Shown here one piece after another: positions 8,376 through 17,422 of a DNA stretch of 64,000 nucleotides. How positions within the stretch are numbered: position 1 is the first letter of the stretch; every line of letters begins with the position of its first letter. The notes under the pieces were generated by a model, which was not told the origin of the DNA, did not search any database, and saw only the letters and a list, made by a program, of their open reading frames with translations. Made by a program: the position numbers and the translations under genes. The DNA comes from Slackia exigua ATCC 700122 (GTDB lineage: Bacteria > Actinomycetota > Coriobacteriia > Coriobacteriales > Eggerthellaceae). The stretch spans positions 822,015 to 886,014 of the forward strand of contig NZ_GG700630.1 of assembly GCF_000162875.1 (NCBI RefSeq), written 5' to 3'.

Positions 8376-10955
8376 CTATTTGGCGACGATATTGACCAGG
8401 CGGCCGGGAATGACGATCGTCTTGACGACGCGTTTCCCCGCAAGCGCAGCTGCAGCGGCATCGCGGCCTGCAGCGGCGATCGAATCCTGATCGAGATCGG
8501 CGGCAACGGTGATGCGCGCCTTCACCTTGCCGTTGACCTGGACGGCAAGCTCGATCTCGTCTTCCTTGGCAAGCTCGAGGTCGAACGCGGGCCATGCCTG
8601 GGCATGGACGGACGTTTCCTTATGGCCCAGAACCGTGGTCCACAGCTCCTCGGCCCAATGAGGCGCGATGGGCGCGAGCAGCTTGACGATGGTTTCGGCC
8701 ATGTCGGCATCGAACGATGCGGCCTCGTCGGAAACGCGATCGTCCGCGCCGGTCACGCGCAGATAATCGCTTGCGGCGTTCACGAGCTCCATGATGGCGG
8801 CGATGGCCGTGTTGAAGGCGTTGCGGCCGAAGTCGTCCGCAACCTTGGCGGCCACGCGATGACGTTCGCGCAGAAGCTTCGCACGGGCGGCATCGGACCG
8901 AGGCGCCCCCTTGCCGGGATCGGCCTGGAACAGCGAATCGTCCCCGCCCTCGCGCTTCAGGTCGAAGACGATGCGCCAAGCGCGGTTCAGGAACTTCGAC
9001 AGGCCGGCGAGGCCATCCTCGTTCCAGAGCAGCTCCTTGTCGGGCGGCGCCATGAACAGGATGTAGGCGCGTACCGCATCGGCGCCGTATGAGGCGATCA
9101 TGTCTTCCGGCGCGATGACGTTGCCTTTGGACTTCGACATGACGTCGCCATGCTCGTCGAGCACCATGCCCTGGCACAGCAGGTTCGAGAACGGCTCGTC
9201 GAAATCGAGCATGCCCATGTCGCGCAGGACCTTCGTGAAGAAGCGGCTGTAGAGCAGATGCAGGATGGCGTGCTCGATGCCGCCGATGTACTGATCGACC
9301 GGCATCCAGGCGTTCGCCGTCGCGGGATCGAAGGGCGCGCTTTGGTTATGAGGATCGGTATAACGCATGTAGTACCAGCTCGAACACGTGAACGTATCCA
9401 TCGTGTCCGTCTCGCGCCGGGCGGGGCGCCCGCACACGGGACAGGCGCAGTTCACGAAACCCTCGTGCGTCGCGAGCGTCTCCCCTGCCGCAAGGTCGAT
9501 GTCCTCGGGAAGCATGACCGGCAGATCCTCTTCGGGAACGGGCACGACGCCGCATTCCGGGCAGTGGATGGCCGGAATCGGATTGCCCCAATAACGCTGA
9601 CGGCTGATGAGCCAGTCGCGCAGGCGGAATTCGACCGTACGGCGGCCGCGGCCCATCTCCTCGAGCTTGGAGACCACGGCGGCCTCGCCTTCGGAATGCT
9701 TGCCTCCCGTCATGCCGGTGTATGCGCCAGATTGGACGAGCACGCCCTCGGCGGCGTAGGCCTCTTCCCAATCGACCTTCGTGACCGCGCGTCCGCGCTC
9801 GTCCTTGAGACGATCGTAAAGAGGGTCGTCCTCGGCCAGGATGATGGGGATGATGGGCAGGTCGTAGGCACGCGCGAAATCGAAGTCGCGCTGGTCGCCG
9901 CACGGGACGGCCATGACGGCGCCCGTGCCGTAATCCGCCACCACGTAGTCGGCAACCCAGACAGGCACCTTCTCGCCGTTGATGGGATTTACGACATAGC
10001 GGCCGGTGAAAGCCCCATGCTTTTCGTGGGTTCCTTGGGCGCGCTGGACGGCGGTGATCTTCTTGGACGCTTCGATCAGATCGAGGACGCCCTGCTCGTA
10101 CGCGCTGCCGGCGACGAGTTCGGGCAGGCGCGCGTATTCGGGTGCGAGCACGAAGAAGCTGCAGCCGAAAAGCGTGTCGGCGCGCGTGGTGAAGACCGTG
10201 ATGATATCGTCGTCGGACGGGTTCGCGGGTTCGGTGCCGTCGGCGTCGCACAGGACGAAGTCGACCTGCGCGCCCTCGGAGCGGCCGATCCAATTGGACT
10301 GCTGCTGCTTGACGCGCTCGGGCCAGCCTTCCAGCTGATCGAGGTCGTCCAGCAGTTCCTGGGCGTAGTCGGTGATCTTGAAGTACCACTGCGTCAGGTC
10401 GCGCTTCTCGACTTCGGAATCGCACCGCCAGCAACGGCCGTCGATGACCTGCTCGTTCGCGAGCACGGTGGCGCAGCTCGGACACCAATTCACCGGAGAG
10501 TTGCGACGTTCCACCAAGCCGCGCTTCCAGAACTGCTCGAAGATCCACTGGCCCCAGCGGTAGTATTCAGGGTCGCAGGCCACGACCGAGCGGTTCCAGT
10601 CGTACGAGAAACCCATCCGCTTGAAGCTGGCCTTCTGGGTCTCGATGTTGGAATAGGTCCACTTCGCAGGATGGCTATGGCGCTTGATGGCGGCGTTTTC
10701 GGCAGGCAGGCCGAAGGCATCCCAACCCATCGGATGCAGCACATCGAAGCCCTGCATGCGGCTATAGCGAGCGATGACGTCGCCGATCGTGTAATTGCGC
10801 ACGTGACCCATGTGGATGTCGCCCGAAGGATACGGGAACATCTCGAGCACGTACTTCTTGGGGCGTCCATCGCCCTCCGCCGCCTTATGGGCGCCGGATG
10901 CTTCCCACGAAGCCTGCCAGCGAGGCTCGATATCCTGCGGATTGTACTCTTTCAT
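8376..10955 (-). CDS. leuS: Leucyl-tRNA synthetase
   Basis: An 859-aa class I synthetase that charges tRNA-Leu in the cytoplasm. The HIGH-type motif is HMGH within [14 protein letters not shown] near residue 45, and the KMSKS-type motif is MSKSKGN near 600. Between them lies the CP1 editing domain, including the conserved threonine-rich stretch around [13 protein letters not shown] zinc-like CPSC...CWRC element is present near residues 155-180, and the C-terminal anticodon-binding domain ends with [17 protein letters not shown]. The ATG at 10955 ([13 protein letters not shown]) follows CAGGAGAC; the open frame extends to 11114 but that extension is unlike LeuS. The SanA-like gene follows 74 bases downstream in the same direction. 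Confidence 0.97.
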   Translation of the reverse strand: MKEYNPQDIEPRWQASWEASGAHKAAEGDGRPKKYVLEMFPYPSGDIHMGHVRNYTIGDVIARYSRMQGFDVLHPMGWDAFGLPAENAAIKRHSHPAKWTYSNIETQKASFKRMGFSYDWNRSVVACDPEYYRWGQWIFEQFWKRGLVERRNSPVNWCPSCATVLANEQVIDGRCWRCDSEVEKRDLTQWYFKITDYAQELLDDLDQLEGWPERVKQQQSNWIGRSEGAQVDFVLCDADGTEPANPSDDDIITVFTTRADTLFGCSFFVLAPEYARLPELVAGSAYEQGVLDLIEASKKITAVQRAQGTHEKHGAFTGRYVVNPINGEKVPVWVADYVVADYGTGAVMAVPCGDQRDFDFARAYDLPIIPIILAEDDPLYDRLKDERGRAVTKVDWEEAYAAEGVLVQSGAYTGMTGGKHSEGEAAVVSKLEEMGRGRRTVEFRLRDWLISRQRYWGNPIPAIHCPECGVVPVPEEDLPVMLPEDIDLAAGETLATHEGFVNCACPVCGRPARRETDTMDTFTCSSWYYMRYTDPHNQSAPFDPATANAWMPVDQYIGGIEHAILHLLYSRFFTKVLRDMGMLDFDEPFSNLLCQGMVLDEHGDVMSKSKGNVIAPEDMIASYGADAVRAYILFMAPPDKELLWNEDGLAGLSKFLNRAWRIVFDLKREGGDDSLFQADPGKGAPRSDAARAKLLRERHRVAAKVADDFGRNAFNTAIAAIMELVNAASDYLRVTGADDRVSDEAASFDADMAETIVKLLAPIAPHWAEELWTTVLGHKETSVHAQAWPAFDLELAKEDEIELAVQVNGKVKARITVAADLDQDSIAAAGRDAAAAALAGKRVVKTIVIPGRLVNIVAK

Positions 10956-11025
10956 GCCTACCGGTCTCCTGAACGTACGAAGGGCCGCGCGTGCGCGGAC
11001 CCGCAAACGGATGCTGCCCAGTATA

Positions 11026-11054
11026 AGGCCGCACCCTCGACGAGGATGCGGCCT
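11026..11054 (-). terminator. Terminator after the RlpA/coiled-coil gene
   Basis: AGGCCGCA (11026-11033) pairs with TGCGGCCT (11047-11054), with further complementarity in the loop. On the minus strand it is followed by TTATAC. It ends the secreted-protein gene at 11078 before leuS. Confidence 0.6.
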
Positions 11055-11077
11055 AGATGCGATACCTGCAAAAACGC

Positions 11078-12175
11078 TTAGAGGAAGCGATACGAGACGG
11101 TGCGCACGCCCCAATCCTCGCAGGAGCTGGCCCCGAGCGCGCTCCAGACGCCGGGCTGCAGGTCGAGCACGCGGCTGCCGCCGAAACCGCCGCAGTCGTT
11201 GACGGTGGCGACCACCGTGCGCCCGCCGTAGGAGATTTCGACGGAACGTCCCAAGTAATCACGGTAGTTCGGCATAGACATGGAAACCGCCACGCCCATG
11301 GAGCTCTGCGTGACGATAGCGCCGGTCGCCGTGGCCTCTCCCAAGGTGCCGTCGCTCGTCGATCCGTACGCCGACGCCTCGCCGCTATGCCAGCCGTCCG
11401 ACGACGAGGGCGTATTCGAGGACGACGAGCCGGCGTTCGAAGACGAATTCGAGGCCGAAGGCGAACTCGACGATGGGCTGCTCGAGGTCGACGACGCGGT
11501 CGAGCTGGACGAGCTTGACGAAGAGCCGGTCGAATCATTCGAGGCCACGACGGCATCCTTGGATGACGCGGAGGCCGCCTGCGCGGCGGCGAGGGCCTTC
11601 GCCTCCTCCTGGAGCTTGGCGAGGCGCTCGGATTCTGCCTCGGCATCCTGGGCATCCTTGAGCTGGGCCTGCGCGGAATCCACGACCTGCTGGGCCTCGG
11701 CGGACTTGTCGGCCGCCTGGTTCAGTTTCTTGATCTGCAGATCCTTCTTGGCACCCAAATCCTCGAGCGCAGCCTGGTATTCGGCCTCGAGAGAGCGCTG
11801 CCGGGAGATGATGTCGGCTTGGGCGTCCTGAACGGCCAGGACATACTGGGCGTTGTCGATGAATTCATCGAGGCTTTGCGAAGCGAGCACGACATCGAGC
11901 AGCGAGATGCCGCCGGTCTTATATGCGAACTGGGCCGATTCGCCCAGCTTCTCGCGGCCCTTCTGGGCCGCGTCCTGGGCGTCGAGGACGCCTGCGGTCG
12001 CATCGTCGATCTGGGTTTGGAGATCGTCGACCTGGGCCTGCAGGTCATCGTATTCCTTCGTGATATCGGCGAGACGTGATTCAGCCTGATCGAGGCTTGT
12101 CCGAGCATCCGTGACGCTGCTGGTCGCGAACGCAGGAGCCGCAGGGACGACCGCGATGCTCGTCGCCACCCCCAC
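11078..12175 (-). CDS. Secreted coiled-coil protein with C-terminal RlpA-like double-psi beta-barrel
   Basis: This 365-aa product has a hydrophobic export signal (AAPAFA cleavage-like site near residue 17), a long coiled coil (about 20-200, rich in Gln, Ala, Asp and Leu, like PcsB/NlpC-associated coiled coils), a Ser/Thr/Asn linker of about 60 residues and a C-terminal DPBB/RlpA-type domain (GEASAYG ... [13 protein letters not shown] ... [14 protein letters not shown]). Such proteins act on or bind the cell wall. The start is uncertain: GTG 12175 has no ribosome-binding site, and the signal sequence remains in frame upstream to about 12225 without an ATG, so the real protein may be some 10-17 residues longer with a rare start codon. 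DPBB domains of this type may cleave glycan strands or only bind them. It is upstream of leuS and downstream of guaB, all on the minus strand. Confidence 0.75.
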   Translation of the reverse strand: MGVATSIAVVPAAPAFATSSVTDARTSLDQAESRLADITKEYDDLQAQVDDLQTQIDDATAGVLDAQDAAQKGREKLGESAQFAYKTGGISLLDVVLASQSLDEFIDNAQYVLAVQDAQADIISRQRSLEAEYQAALEDLGAKKDLQIKKLNQAADKSAEAQQVVDSAQAQLKDAQDAEAESERLAKLQEEAKALAAAQAASASSKDAVVASNDSTGSSSSSSSSTASSTSSSPSSSSPSASNSSSNAGSSSSNTPSSSDGWHSGEASAYGSTSDGTLGEATATGAIVTQSSMGVAVSMSMPNYRDYLGRSVEISYGGRTVVATVNDCGGFGGSRVLDLQPGVWSALGASSCEDWGVRTVSYRFL

Positions 12176-12268
12176 GGCCAGGATCGCCTTCAGGATCGGC
12201 TTTCGTATGTTGGAATGAGCTTCTATGAGATGTTCTCTTTCTATCGGGAACAGGAAAGCGACCGGGCT

Positions 12269-13789
12269 TTACCCGATCGTGTTGCCCACGTAGGGCGACT
12301 TGTCCTTGAGCATGACGTCATGCGCGCCGCCCTCGGTGATGGACGTGGAGGAGACGACGGTGAGCTTCGCCTTGTCCTGCAGTTCAGGAATGGAAAGCGC
12401 CCCGCAGTTGCACATCGTGGACTTCACCTTCGAAAGCGTGGTATCGACGTTGTCTTTGAGCGAGCCGGCATAGGGCACGTAGGAATCGACGCCTTCCTCG
12501 AAGGCCATCTTCTTCTTGGTGCCGCCCAAATCGTATCGCTGCCAGTTGCGGGCGCGCGAGGATCCTTCGCCCCAATACTCCTTCATATAGGAGCCGTTCA
12601 CCGTGACGCGATTCGACGGGGACTCGTCGAATCGGGCGAAGTAGCGGCCCAGCATGACGTAGTCGGAACCCATGGCGAGAGCAAGCGTGATGTGGTGGTC
12701 GTACACGATGCCGCCGTCGGAGACGATGGGGATGTATTCGCCGGTCTCTTCGAACCATTCGTCACGGGCGCGCGCCACATCGATGACGGCTGTGGCCTGG
12801 CCGCGGCCGATACCCTTCTGCTCGCGCGTGATGCAGATCGACCCGCCGCCGATGCCGATCTTGATGAAATCGGCGCCATGCTTGGCGAGGAAGCGGAAGC
12901 CTTCGCGATCGACGACATTGCCGGCGCCCACCTTGACGGTGTTGCCGTAATGCTCGCGGATCCACTCGAGCGTGAAGCGCTGCCAGTCGGAATAACCCTC
13001 GGAAGAGTCGATGCACAGGACATCGGCACCCGCTTCCACCAGGGCGGGAACGCGTTCGGCGTAGTCGCGCGTATTGATGCCCGCGCCGACCATGTAGCGC
13101 TTCTCGGCGTCGAGCATTTCGAGCGGATTTTCCTTGTGGGAATCGTAGTCCTTGCGGAAGACCAGATAGGCCAGCGAATCGTCGGCATTGACGAGCGGCA
13201 GGCTGTTGAGCTTGTGATCCCAGATGATGTCGTTGGCTTCCCGCAGGGACGTGTCGGCCGGCGCGACGATGAGCTTCTCGCGCGGGGTCATGAACGTGGC
13301 GACCTTCTCTTCGAGGCCCATGCGGCTCAGGCGATAGTCGCGTTCGGTGACGATGCCGAGCAGCTTGCCGGCGGCGGTGCCGTCTTCGGTGACGGGCATC
13401 GTGGAGTGGCCGGTCGCCTCGCGAAGCTCGAGCACCTCGCCGAGCGTCGTTTCGGGAGAAAGGTTGGCATCGGAGACGACGAAGCCGGCCTTGTGCGACT
13501 TGACGCGCGCGACCATGGCCGCCTCGTCTTCGACGGTCTGAGAGCCGTAGATGAACGAGAGGCCGCCCTGGGTCGCCAGCGCGATGGCCATCTTGTCATC
13601 GGAAACGGCCTGCATGATGGCGGACACCATGGGGATGTTGAGCGAAATGGCGGGCTCTTCGCCCTTCTTGTGCTTGACGAGCGGAGTCTTCAGGGAAACC
13701 TTCTCAGGGATGCATTCCGAGGAAGAGTACCCAGGGACGAGCAGGTATTCGTTGAACGTCCGAGCCGGCTCATCGAAGTAGAACGCCAT
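12269..13789 (-). CDS. guaB: IMP dehydrogenase
   Basis: A 506-aa enzyme converting IMP to XMP with NAD+, the committed step of guanine nucleotide synthesis. The catalytic loop [19 protein letters not shown] contains the nucleophilic cysteine. The CBS pair lies within the TIM barrel (around residues 95-220, including [16 protein letters not shown]), and the IMP-phosphate site is [20 protein letters not shown]. The start is ATG 13789 with AAAGGAG seven bases upstream; the longer frame to 13873 crosses the promoter. The C-terminal part carries [18 protein letters not shown] and a longer flap than E. coli GuaB, typical of the larger actinobacterial/clostridial variants. The gene is divergent from the M18 aminopeptidase. 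Confidence 0.95.
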   Translation of the reverse strand: MAFYFDEPARTFNEYLLVPGYSSSECIPEKVSLKTPLVKHKKGEEPAISLNIPMVSAIMQAVSDDKMAIALATQGGLSFIYGSQTVEDEAAMVARVKSHKAGFVVSDANLSPETTLGEVLELREATGHSTMPVTEDGTAAGKLLGIVTERDYRLSRMGLEEKVATFMTPREKLIVAPADTSLREANDIIWDHKLNSLPLVNADDSLAYLVFRKDYDSHKENPLEMLDAEKRYMVGAGINTRDYAERVPALVEAGADVLCIDSSEGYSDWQRFTLEWIREHYGNTVKVGAGNVVDREGFRFLAKHGADFIKIGIGGGSICITREQKGIGRGQATAVIDVARARDEWFEETGEYIPIVSDGGIVYDHHITLALAMGSDYVMLGRYFARFDESPSNRVTVNGSYMKEYWGEGSSRARNWQRYDLGGTKKKMAFEEGVDSYVPYAGSLKDNVDTTLSKVKSTMCNCGALSIPELQDKAKLTVVSSTSITEGGAHDVMLKDKSPYVGNTIG

Positions 13790-13831
13790 GTCGCAACTCC
13801 TTTTCTGGTGGTTCACGGTATGTGGCCGACC

Positions 13832-13837
13832 ATTATA
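13832..13837 (-). promoter_or_regulatory. Probable -10 box of guaB
   Basis: A perfect TATAAT on the minus strand lies 43 bases before the guaB start in the 126-bp divergent region. No good -35 hexamer is seen at 17 bp, so the promoter may be activator-dependent or use a weak -35. Confidence 0.45.
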
Positions 13838-13915
13838 CGCAAGGGGTTCCCCGTTGCGCCATAATGTCAGCAATCAACGGCATTTCGCCACGTACGCCGT
13901 AAGAAGGAAGGTTCT

Positions 13916-15370
13916 ATGAAACGCACGAACGCATGGCTGGCATACGACGAGGCCGCGCGCGGCGAAGCATTCGATTTCGCCGAACGGTACCGTATGTTCA
14001 TCAGCGAGAACAAGACCGAGCGCGAATGCGCCGCGACCGCGATCGACATGGCGCGCGCCGCCGGATACGTTTCGCTCGACGAGGCGCTTGAGCGCGGCAG
14101 CCTCAAGCCGGGCGACAAGGTGTACGCTGCCAATTACGGCAAGAGCGTCCTGCTCGCGCACATCGGAGCGCGCCCCTTATCCGAGGGCCTCAACATCCTG
14201 GGCGCGCACATCGACAGCCCACGCCTCGACGTCAAGCAGAACCCGCTGTACGAAGCGTGCGAGCTCGCCTTGCTCGACACGCACTACTACGGCGGCATCA
14301 AGAAGTACCAGTGGGTCACGATTCCGCTGGCCATCCATGGCGTCATTGCGAAGAAGGACGGCTCGGTCGAGCGCGTCGACGTGGGCGAGGACGCGGGCGA
14401 TCCCGTCTTCTGCGTAACCGACCTGCTCATCCACCTCTCGCAGGAGCAGCTGCAGAAGAACGCGGCGAAGGTGATCGACGGCGAGGCGCTCGACGTGCTC
14501 GTCGGCGGACGACCGGCGAAGAAGGGCGAGATCGAAGATGTGCCGGCATCGAAAGCCGACGCAGCCGGCGAGGACGAGGAAGACGAGACGCTCGCGAAGC
14601 TCGCCGAGAAAGAGCCGGTGAAGGCGTTCCTGCTCGATCTGCTCGCGCAGAAGTACGGCATGGAAGAGGAGGACTTCCTCTCCTCCGAGCTTGAAGTGGT
14701 CCCTGCCGGCGCGGCGCGCGATCTCGGGTTCGACCGGTCAATGATCCTCGGCTACGGTCATGACGACCGCTCCTGTTCGTTCCCTTCGCTCGTCGCGCAG
14801 CTCGAGGCGGAAGACCTGGAGCGCACCGGCGTCTGCCTGCTCGTGGATAAGGAAGAGATCGGCAGCGTGGGGGCCACGGGCATGACGTCGCTGTTCTTCG
14901 AGAACACGATGGCCGAGATCCTCGCGCTCGCAGGCGAACCGGGCGATCTGGCGCTGCGTCGCTGCCTTGCGCGCTCGAGCATGCTGTCTTCCGACGTGTC
15001 CGCCGGATTCGACCCGACGTACGCCTCGGCCTTCGAAGAGAAGAACGCCGCCTTCCTCGGGCGCGGCGTCGTCTTCAACAAATTCACCGGCAGCCGCGGC
15101 AAGGCGGGCTCGAATGACGCGAACGCCGAGTACATGGCGCGCATCCGTGCGGTCATGGAGAAGGGCGGCGCGGCATTCCAAACCGCCGAGCTGGGAAAGG
15201 TCGATGTGGGCGGCGGCGGGACCATCGCCTACATCCTGGCCCAGTACGGCATGGAAGTCATCGACTGCGGCGTGCCCGTGCTGAACATGCACGCGCCGTG
15301 GGAAGTGGTCGACAAGGCCGACCTGTACGAGGCGCTCAAGGGCTATCGCGCGTTTTTGAAGTGGGCGTGA
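13916..15370 (+). CDS. M18-family aminopeptidase
   Basis: A 484-aa M18 (aspartyl/lysyl aminopeptidase) metallopeptidase that trims N-terminal residues from peptides in the cytoplasm. Metal-binding and catalytic motifs are visible: GAHIDSPRLD near residue 100, LVDKEEIGSVGATG near 315 (Glu pair), the SSDVSAGFDP segment near 360, and the final NMHAPWE near 460, which supplies the last histidine. The start ATG 13916 follows AGAAGGAAGG. An acidic, low-complexity insertion (about residues 205-240, rich in Glu and Asp) interrupts the dimerisation domain and is longer than in typical family members. A peptidase of this kind suits an asaccharolytic, amino-acid-using anaerobe. It is a single-gene plus-strand unit. 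Confidence 0.9.
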   Translation: MKRTNAWLAYDEAARGEAFDFAERYRMFISENKTERECAATAIDMARAAGYVSLDEALERGSLKPGDKVYAANYGKSVLLAHIGARPLSEGLNILGAHIDSPRLDVKQNPLYEACELALLDTHYYGGIKKYQWVTIPLAIHGVIAKKDGSVERVDVGEDAGDPVFCVTDLLIHLSQEQLQKNAAKVIDGEALDVLVGGRPAKKGEIEDVPASKADAAGEDEEDETLAKLAEKEPVKAFLLDLLAQKYGMEEEDFLSSELEVVPAGAARDLGFDRSMILGYGHDDRSCSFPSLVAQLEAEDLERTGVCLLVDKEEIGSVGATGMTSLFFENTMAEILALAGEPGDLALRRCLARSSMLSSDVSAGFDPTYASAFEEKNAAFLGRGVVFNKFTGSRGKAGSNDANAEYMARIRAVMEKGGAAFQTAELGKVDVGGGGTIAYILAQYGMEVIDCGVPVLNMHAPWEVVDKADLYEALKGYRAFLKWA

Positions 15371-15424
15371 TCGGCATCGCGCGTTCATCAGCGATACCGG
15401 CCGCGATGCCGACGCATTCGTCTG

Positions 15425-15450
15425 CGAAGCCGGCCACTATGCCGGCTTCG
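15425..15450 (+). terminator. Hairpin downstream of M18 aminopeptidase
   Basis: CGAAGCCGGC (15425-15434) pairs perfectly with GCCGGCTTCG (15441-15450) around a 6-base loop, 55 bases past the stop codon. There is no U-tract, so terminator function is probable rather than certain. Confidence 0.55.
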
Positions 15451-15533
15451 ACGCATCGGGCGCGAAGCGAAGTCGATAGGGCGCATGCCGCCGTCGTCGG
15501 ATGCGACATGTCGGATGCATCCTTGGGACGGCT

Positions 15534-15679
15534 CCGCCCATGCACGGACGACCCTTTGCCGGGGTGCTTGTCGGGATGCAGCAGCTCAACGGCCCCGCCC
15601 ATATACGAACGACCCCTTACACGTTAGATGTAACAGCCGAGTATGAAAGACTGTCGTCCGCCCATATGCGGACGACCCC
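15534..15679. repeat. Three imperfect 22-bp direct repeats, period 61-63 bp
   Basis: Copies lie at 15534-15554, 15595-15616 and 15658-15679. Each starts CCGCCCAT, has a variable 3-4-base centre, and ends ACGACCC(C). They differ at only a few positions. The spacers between them are not conserved. They lie in the gap between convergent genes; the function is unknown. Confidence 0.65.
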
Positions 15680-15805
15680 GGACCGCGCATGCCGCCATCG
15701 GAGCGCCGTCGTCGGTGACGGATGCGGCATCGGATACGGCAGCATCGTCGCAATGTCGAGGGCTGCCCCGAACGCTTTGCGAGCGTCTCGCTCTTTCGTC
15801 GCACA

Positions 15806-15845
15806 GCAGGAGATCCGGAACGAACGGTCATCCCGGATCTCCTGC
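15806..15845. terminator. Long hairpin between convergent aminopeptidase and dps genes
   Basis: GCAGGAGATCCGG (15806-15818) and CCGGATCTCCTGC (15833-15845) form a perfect 13-bp stem with a 14-base loop. It lies 73 bases past the dps stop codon and could terminate either strand, although no U-run follows on either side. Confidence 0.5.
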
Positions 15846-15918
15846 GTAAGCCAATGTATGTCTTGTCCTGGCTATATGCTGTTTACGGACAGAAAGCGCG
15901 AAGCGTAAAGGAGGCTTC

Positions 15919-16350
15919 CTATCGCTCGGACTGGCCGAGCATCCACAGATGCTTGGAAAGCTGGGCGATATGATCGTCCATGGCGGCGGAAACGAGCGCG
16001 TTGCCCTCTTCGTCAGCAGCATCCTTGACGGCCTTGACATCTGCAAGGATGAGTTCGTAATCTGCCTTGGCCTGCGTCATGGCATCGTTGACGGAGATGA
16101 AGTCGGATTCGCGTTCCACGACGTTGGAGGCATCGAGGTATTCCTTCATCGAGGCGAGCGGCTTGCCGCCGTTCATGAGGATGAGCTCGGCCACGGAATC
16201 GACCGCTTCGTTGGCCTCGTCGTAGAATTCCTCGAGTTTGACATGGGCCTGGAAGAACGCGTGGCCCTTGACGTACCAGTGAAGGTTCTGAAGCTTACGA
16301 TGGGCGACGGCCCAGTCGGCGAGCAGGACGTTCAGCTTTTCGTTCAACAT
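15919..16350 (-). CDS. dps: Dps-family ferritin-like protein
   Basis: A 143-aa DNA-protection/ferroxidase protein that stores iron and removes peroxide as a dodecamer in the cytoplasm. The Dps ferroxidase signature is clear: NLHWYVKGHAFFQAH near residues 23-37, followed by EEFYDEANEAVDSVAEL. The ATG at 16350 follows GGAAAGGAAC, and the upstream in-frame extension is unlike the family. The short N-terminus lacks the basic DNA-binding tail, so iron and peroxide handling is more likely than DNA binding. The perR-like gene lies 80 bases upstream in the same direction, which suggests control by peroxide and metal, a known pairing of PerR with Dps. Confidence 0.93.
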   Translation of the reverse strand: MLNEKLNVLLADWAVAHRKLQNLHWYVKGHAFFQAHVKLEEFYDEANEAVDSVAELILMNGGKPLASMKEYLDASNVVERESDFISVNDAMTQAKADYELILADVKAVKDAADEEGNALVSAAMDDHIAQLSKHLWMLGQSER

Positions 16351-16430
16351 GATGGTTCCTTTCCTGCGGGACGATGCCCCGCATCTCATATGCGAGCTCC
16401 CCTGCATCTCATGCGCAGGCATCCCCGCAT

Positions 16431-16817
16431 CTAATCCTTGCTTTCCTTGAAGCATTCGTCGCACACCCCGTAGACCGTGAGCGCGAAGGACGAAGGCATG
16501 CCGGGAACCGAAGCCCCGAGCGCATCCTCAAGAGCCTGAGGCTCGATCGAGGAGACATCGAAGATCCGACCGCACTCCGTGCATTTGAAGTGCTGATGGT
16601 CGTCGGCGTTGCAATCGAATCGCGAGGTTCCGTCCCCTACGTCCACGAGCCTGATTTCTCCCGCATCCGCAAGCTGCATGAGGTTGCGATACACCGTGCC
16701 GACGCTGATGCGGGGAAATGTTTCGAGCACTTCCCGGTATACGTCCTGGGCGGTGGGGTGGTCCGACCGGTCCATGACGCATGCGCGAATGGCCTCTCTC
16801 TGTCTGCTGTACCTCAA
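16431..16817 (-). CDS. perR: Fur-family regulator, PerR-like
   Basis: A 128-aa metalloregulator. The winged-helix region reads HPTAQDVYREVLETFPRISV followed by TVYRNLMQLADAGEI. The metal sensor region has SRFDCNADDHQHF, where the Asp after Arg-Phe is the PerR-type residue (Fur proteins usually have Glu). The structural zinc site is CTEC...CDEC. I start it at TTG 16817, nine bases after AAGGA; TTG 16826 directly abuts that site. PerR senses peroxide through iron-catalysed histidine oxidation and represses peroxide-defence genes such as dps, which is adjacent. A perfect 7-1-7 palindrome immediately upstream suggests autoregulation. Distinction from Fur or Zur is by residue pattern only. Confidence 0.85.
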   Translation of the reverse strand: MRYSRQREAIRACVMDRSDHPTAQDVYREVLETFPRISVGTVYRNLMQLADAGEIRLVDVGDGTSRFDCNADDHQHFKCTECGRIFDVSSIEPQALEDALGASVPGMPSSFALTVYGVCDECFKESKD

Positions 16818-16833
16818 TTCAATCAATCCTTAT

Positions 16834-16848
16834 CAGTAACAGTTACTG
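16834..16848 (-). promoter_or_regulatory. 7-1-7 palindrome overlapping perR leader
   Basis: CAGTAAC-A-GTTACTG is a perfect 15-bp inverted repeat ending 17 bases before the perR start codon. The 7-1-7 layout is that of Fur/PerR/Zur operators, although the bases differ from the classical box. It is a likely autoregulatory site. Confidence 0.55.
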
Positions 16849-16883
16849 GTATTGTTTATATAGCATTCTTTGAATTCTTCAAG

Positions 16884-16898
16884 TGAGAATGATTCTTA
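16884..16898. promoter_or_regulatory. Fur/PerR-box-like sequence
   Basis: TGAGAATGATTCTTA resembles the 7-1-7 Fur consensus TGATAATNATTATCA, differing at about three positions, and contains the perfect core AGAAT-G-ATTCT. It lies 67 bases upstream of the perR start. Confidence 0.55.
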
Positions 16899-17193
16899 TT
16901 TAAGATTTCATCACATTCGGGTCTGGAGCCGCAACGAACCCGGACTTCCCATCCTTATCGCATGCGGGGACCATCGCCGTCCTGCCAGAGGCCTCGACGC
17001 ACCTGGCTTCCCGGAAAACCCGCGAATCGACCGAGAAGACAACCAGATATGACTCCGTCCGCGCATACGGGCGAGCACGCTCGGAATCGCGGGCGCATGC
17101 CCAAGAGCCTGACATGTCGGCCGGACATGCAAGCGAATGCCGCCGAAGGCCGTAAGTCAAACCCTTCCTTAATGCCAAAAAATCGACGTTTAG

Positions 17194-17212
17194 TATACCC
17201 TATAGGGGTATA
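17194..17212. promoter_or_regulatory. CsoR/CstR-operator-like palindrome without a neighbouring target gene
   Basis: TATACCC-TATAG-GGGTATA is a perfect 7-bp inverted repeat with a 5-base centre. CsoR-family repressors (copper, sulfur or nickel sensors) bind TACCC...GGGTA palindromes of this size. No metal or sulfur gene follows on either side. The motif match is by memory of the family consensus. Confidence 0.4.
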
Positions 17213-17226
17213 TTTTCAGTCCATAT

Positions 17227-17322
17227 GTTGTTATTGCAACGAAATGATGCTTGATTAGGGGCAGTTTCGTTGTGAATGCAACAAAAATGATGCACAAGAT
17301 TCTAAATGATGCACAAGATTCT
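17227..17322. repeat. Two families of short direct repeats in AT-rich DNA
   Basis: A 19-bp unit (AAATGATGCACAAGATTCT) is perfectly duplicated in tandem at 17285-17303 and 17304-17322. A second motif, GTTG-N6-CAAC followed by AAATGATGC, occurs at 17227-17250 and again at 17269-17293. AAATGATGC is thus present three times within 71 bp. Confidence 0.75.
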
Positions 17323-17365
17323 CTAAGCAGCGATTTTTTGACATCGGCATCGAATTCGATGGTCG

Positions 17366-17390
17366 AAAAGGGGCTATACCCCTTTTTTTC
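17366..17390 (+). terminator. Strong rho-independent terminator with no gene in front
   Basis: AAAAGGGG (17366-17373) pairs with CCCCTTTT (17379-17386) around CTATA, followed by a run of T. It is oriented for plus-strand transcription, yet no plus-strand gene precedes it for about 2 kb, so it may end a small RNA that starts near the palindrome at 17194. The A-run on the other side also allows minus-strand use. Confidence 0.6.
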
Positions 17391-17422
17391 TTGCTATTTT
17401 TCATGAGCGAAGCTTGGAACCC

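Larger units (their letters stand above)
15371..15918. other. 548-bp gene-free region between aminopeptidase and dps
   Basis: No supported gene. It contains a hairpin after the aminopeptidase (15425-15450), three imperfect 21-22-bp direct repeats (15534-15679) and a long 13-bp-stem hairpin (15806-15845). Each is listed separately. Confidence 0.7.

Noticed and set aside
15534-15679. CRISPR array
   Set aside because: Only three imperfect repeats, spacers of about 40 bases that are not unique-spacer-like, repeats lacking typical structure, and no cas genes.
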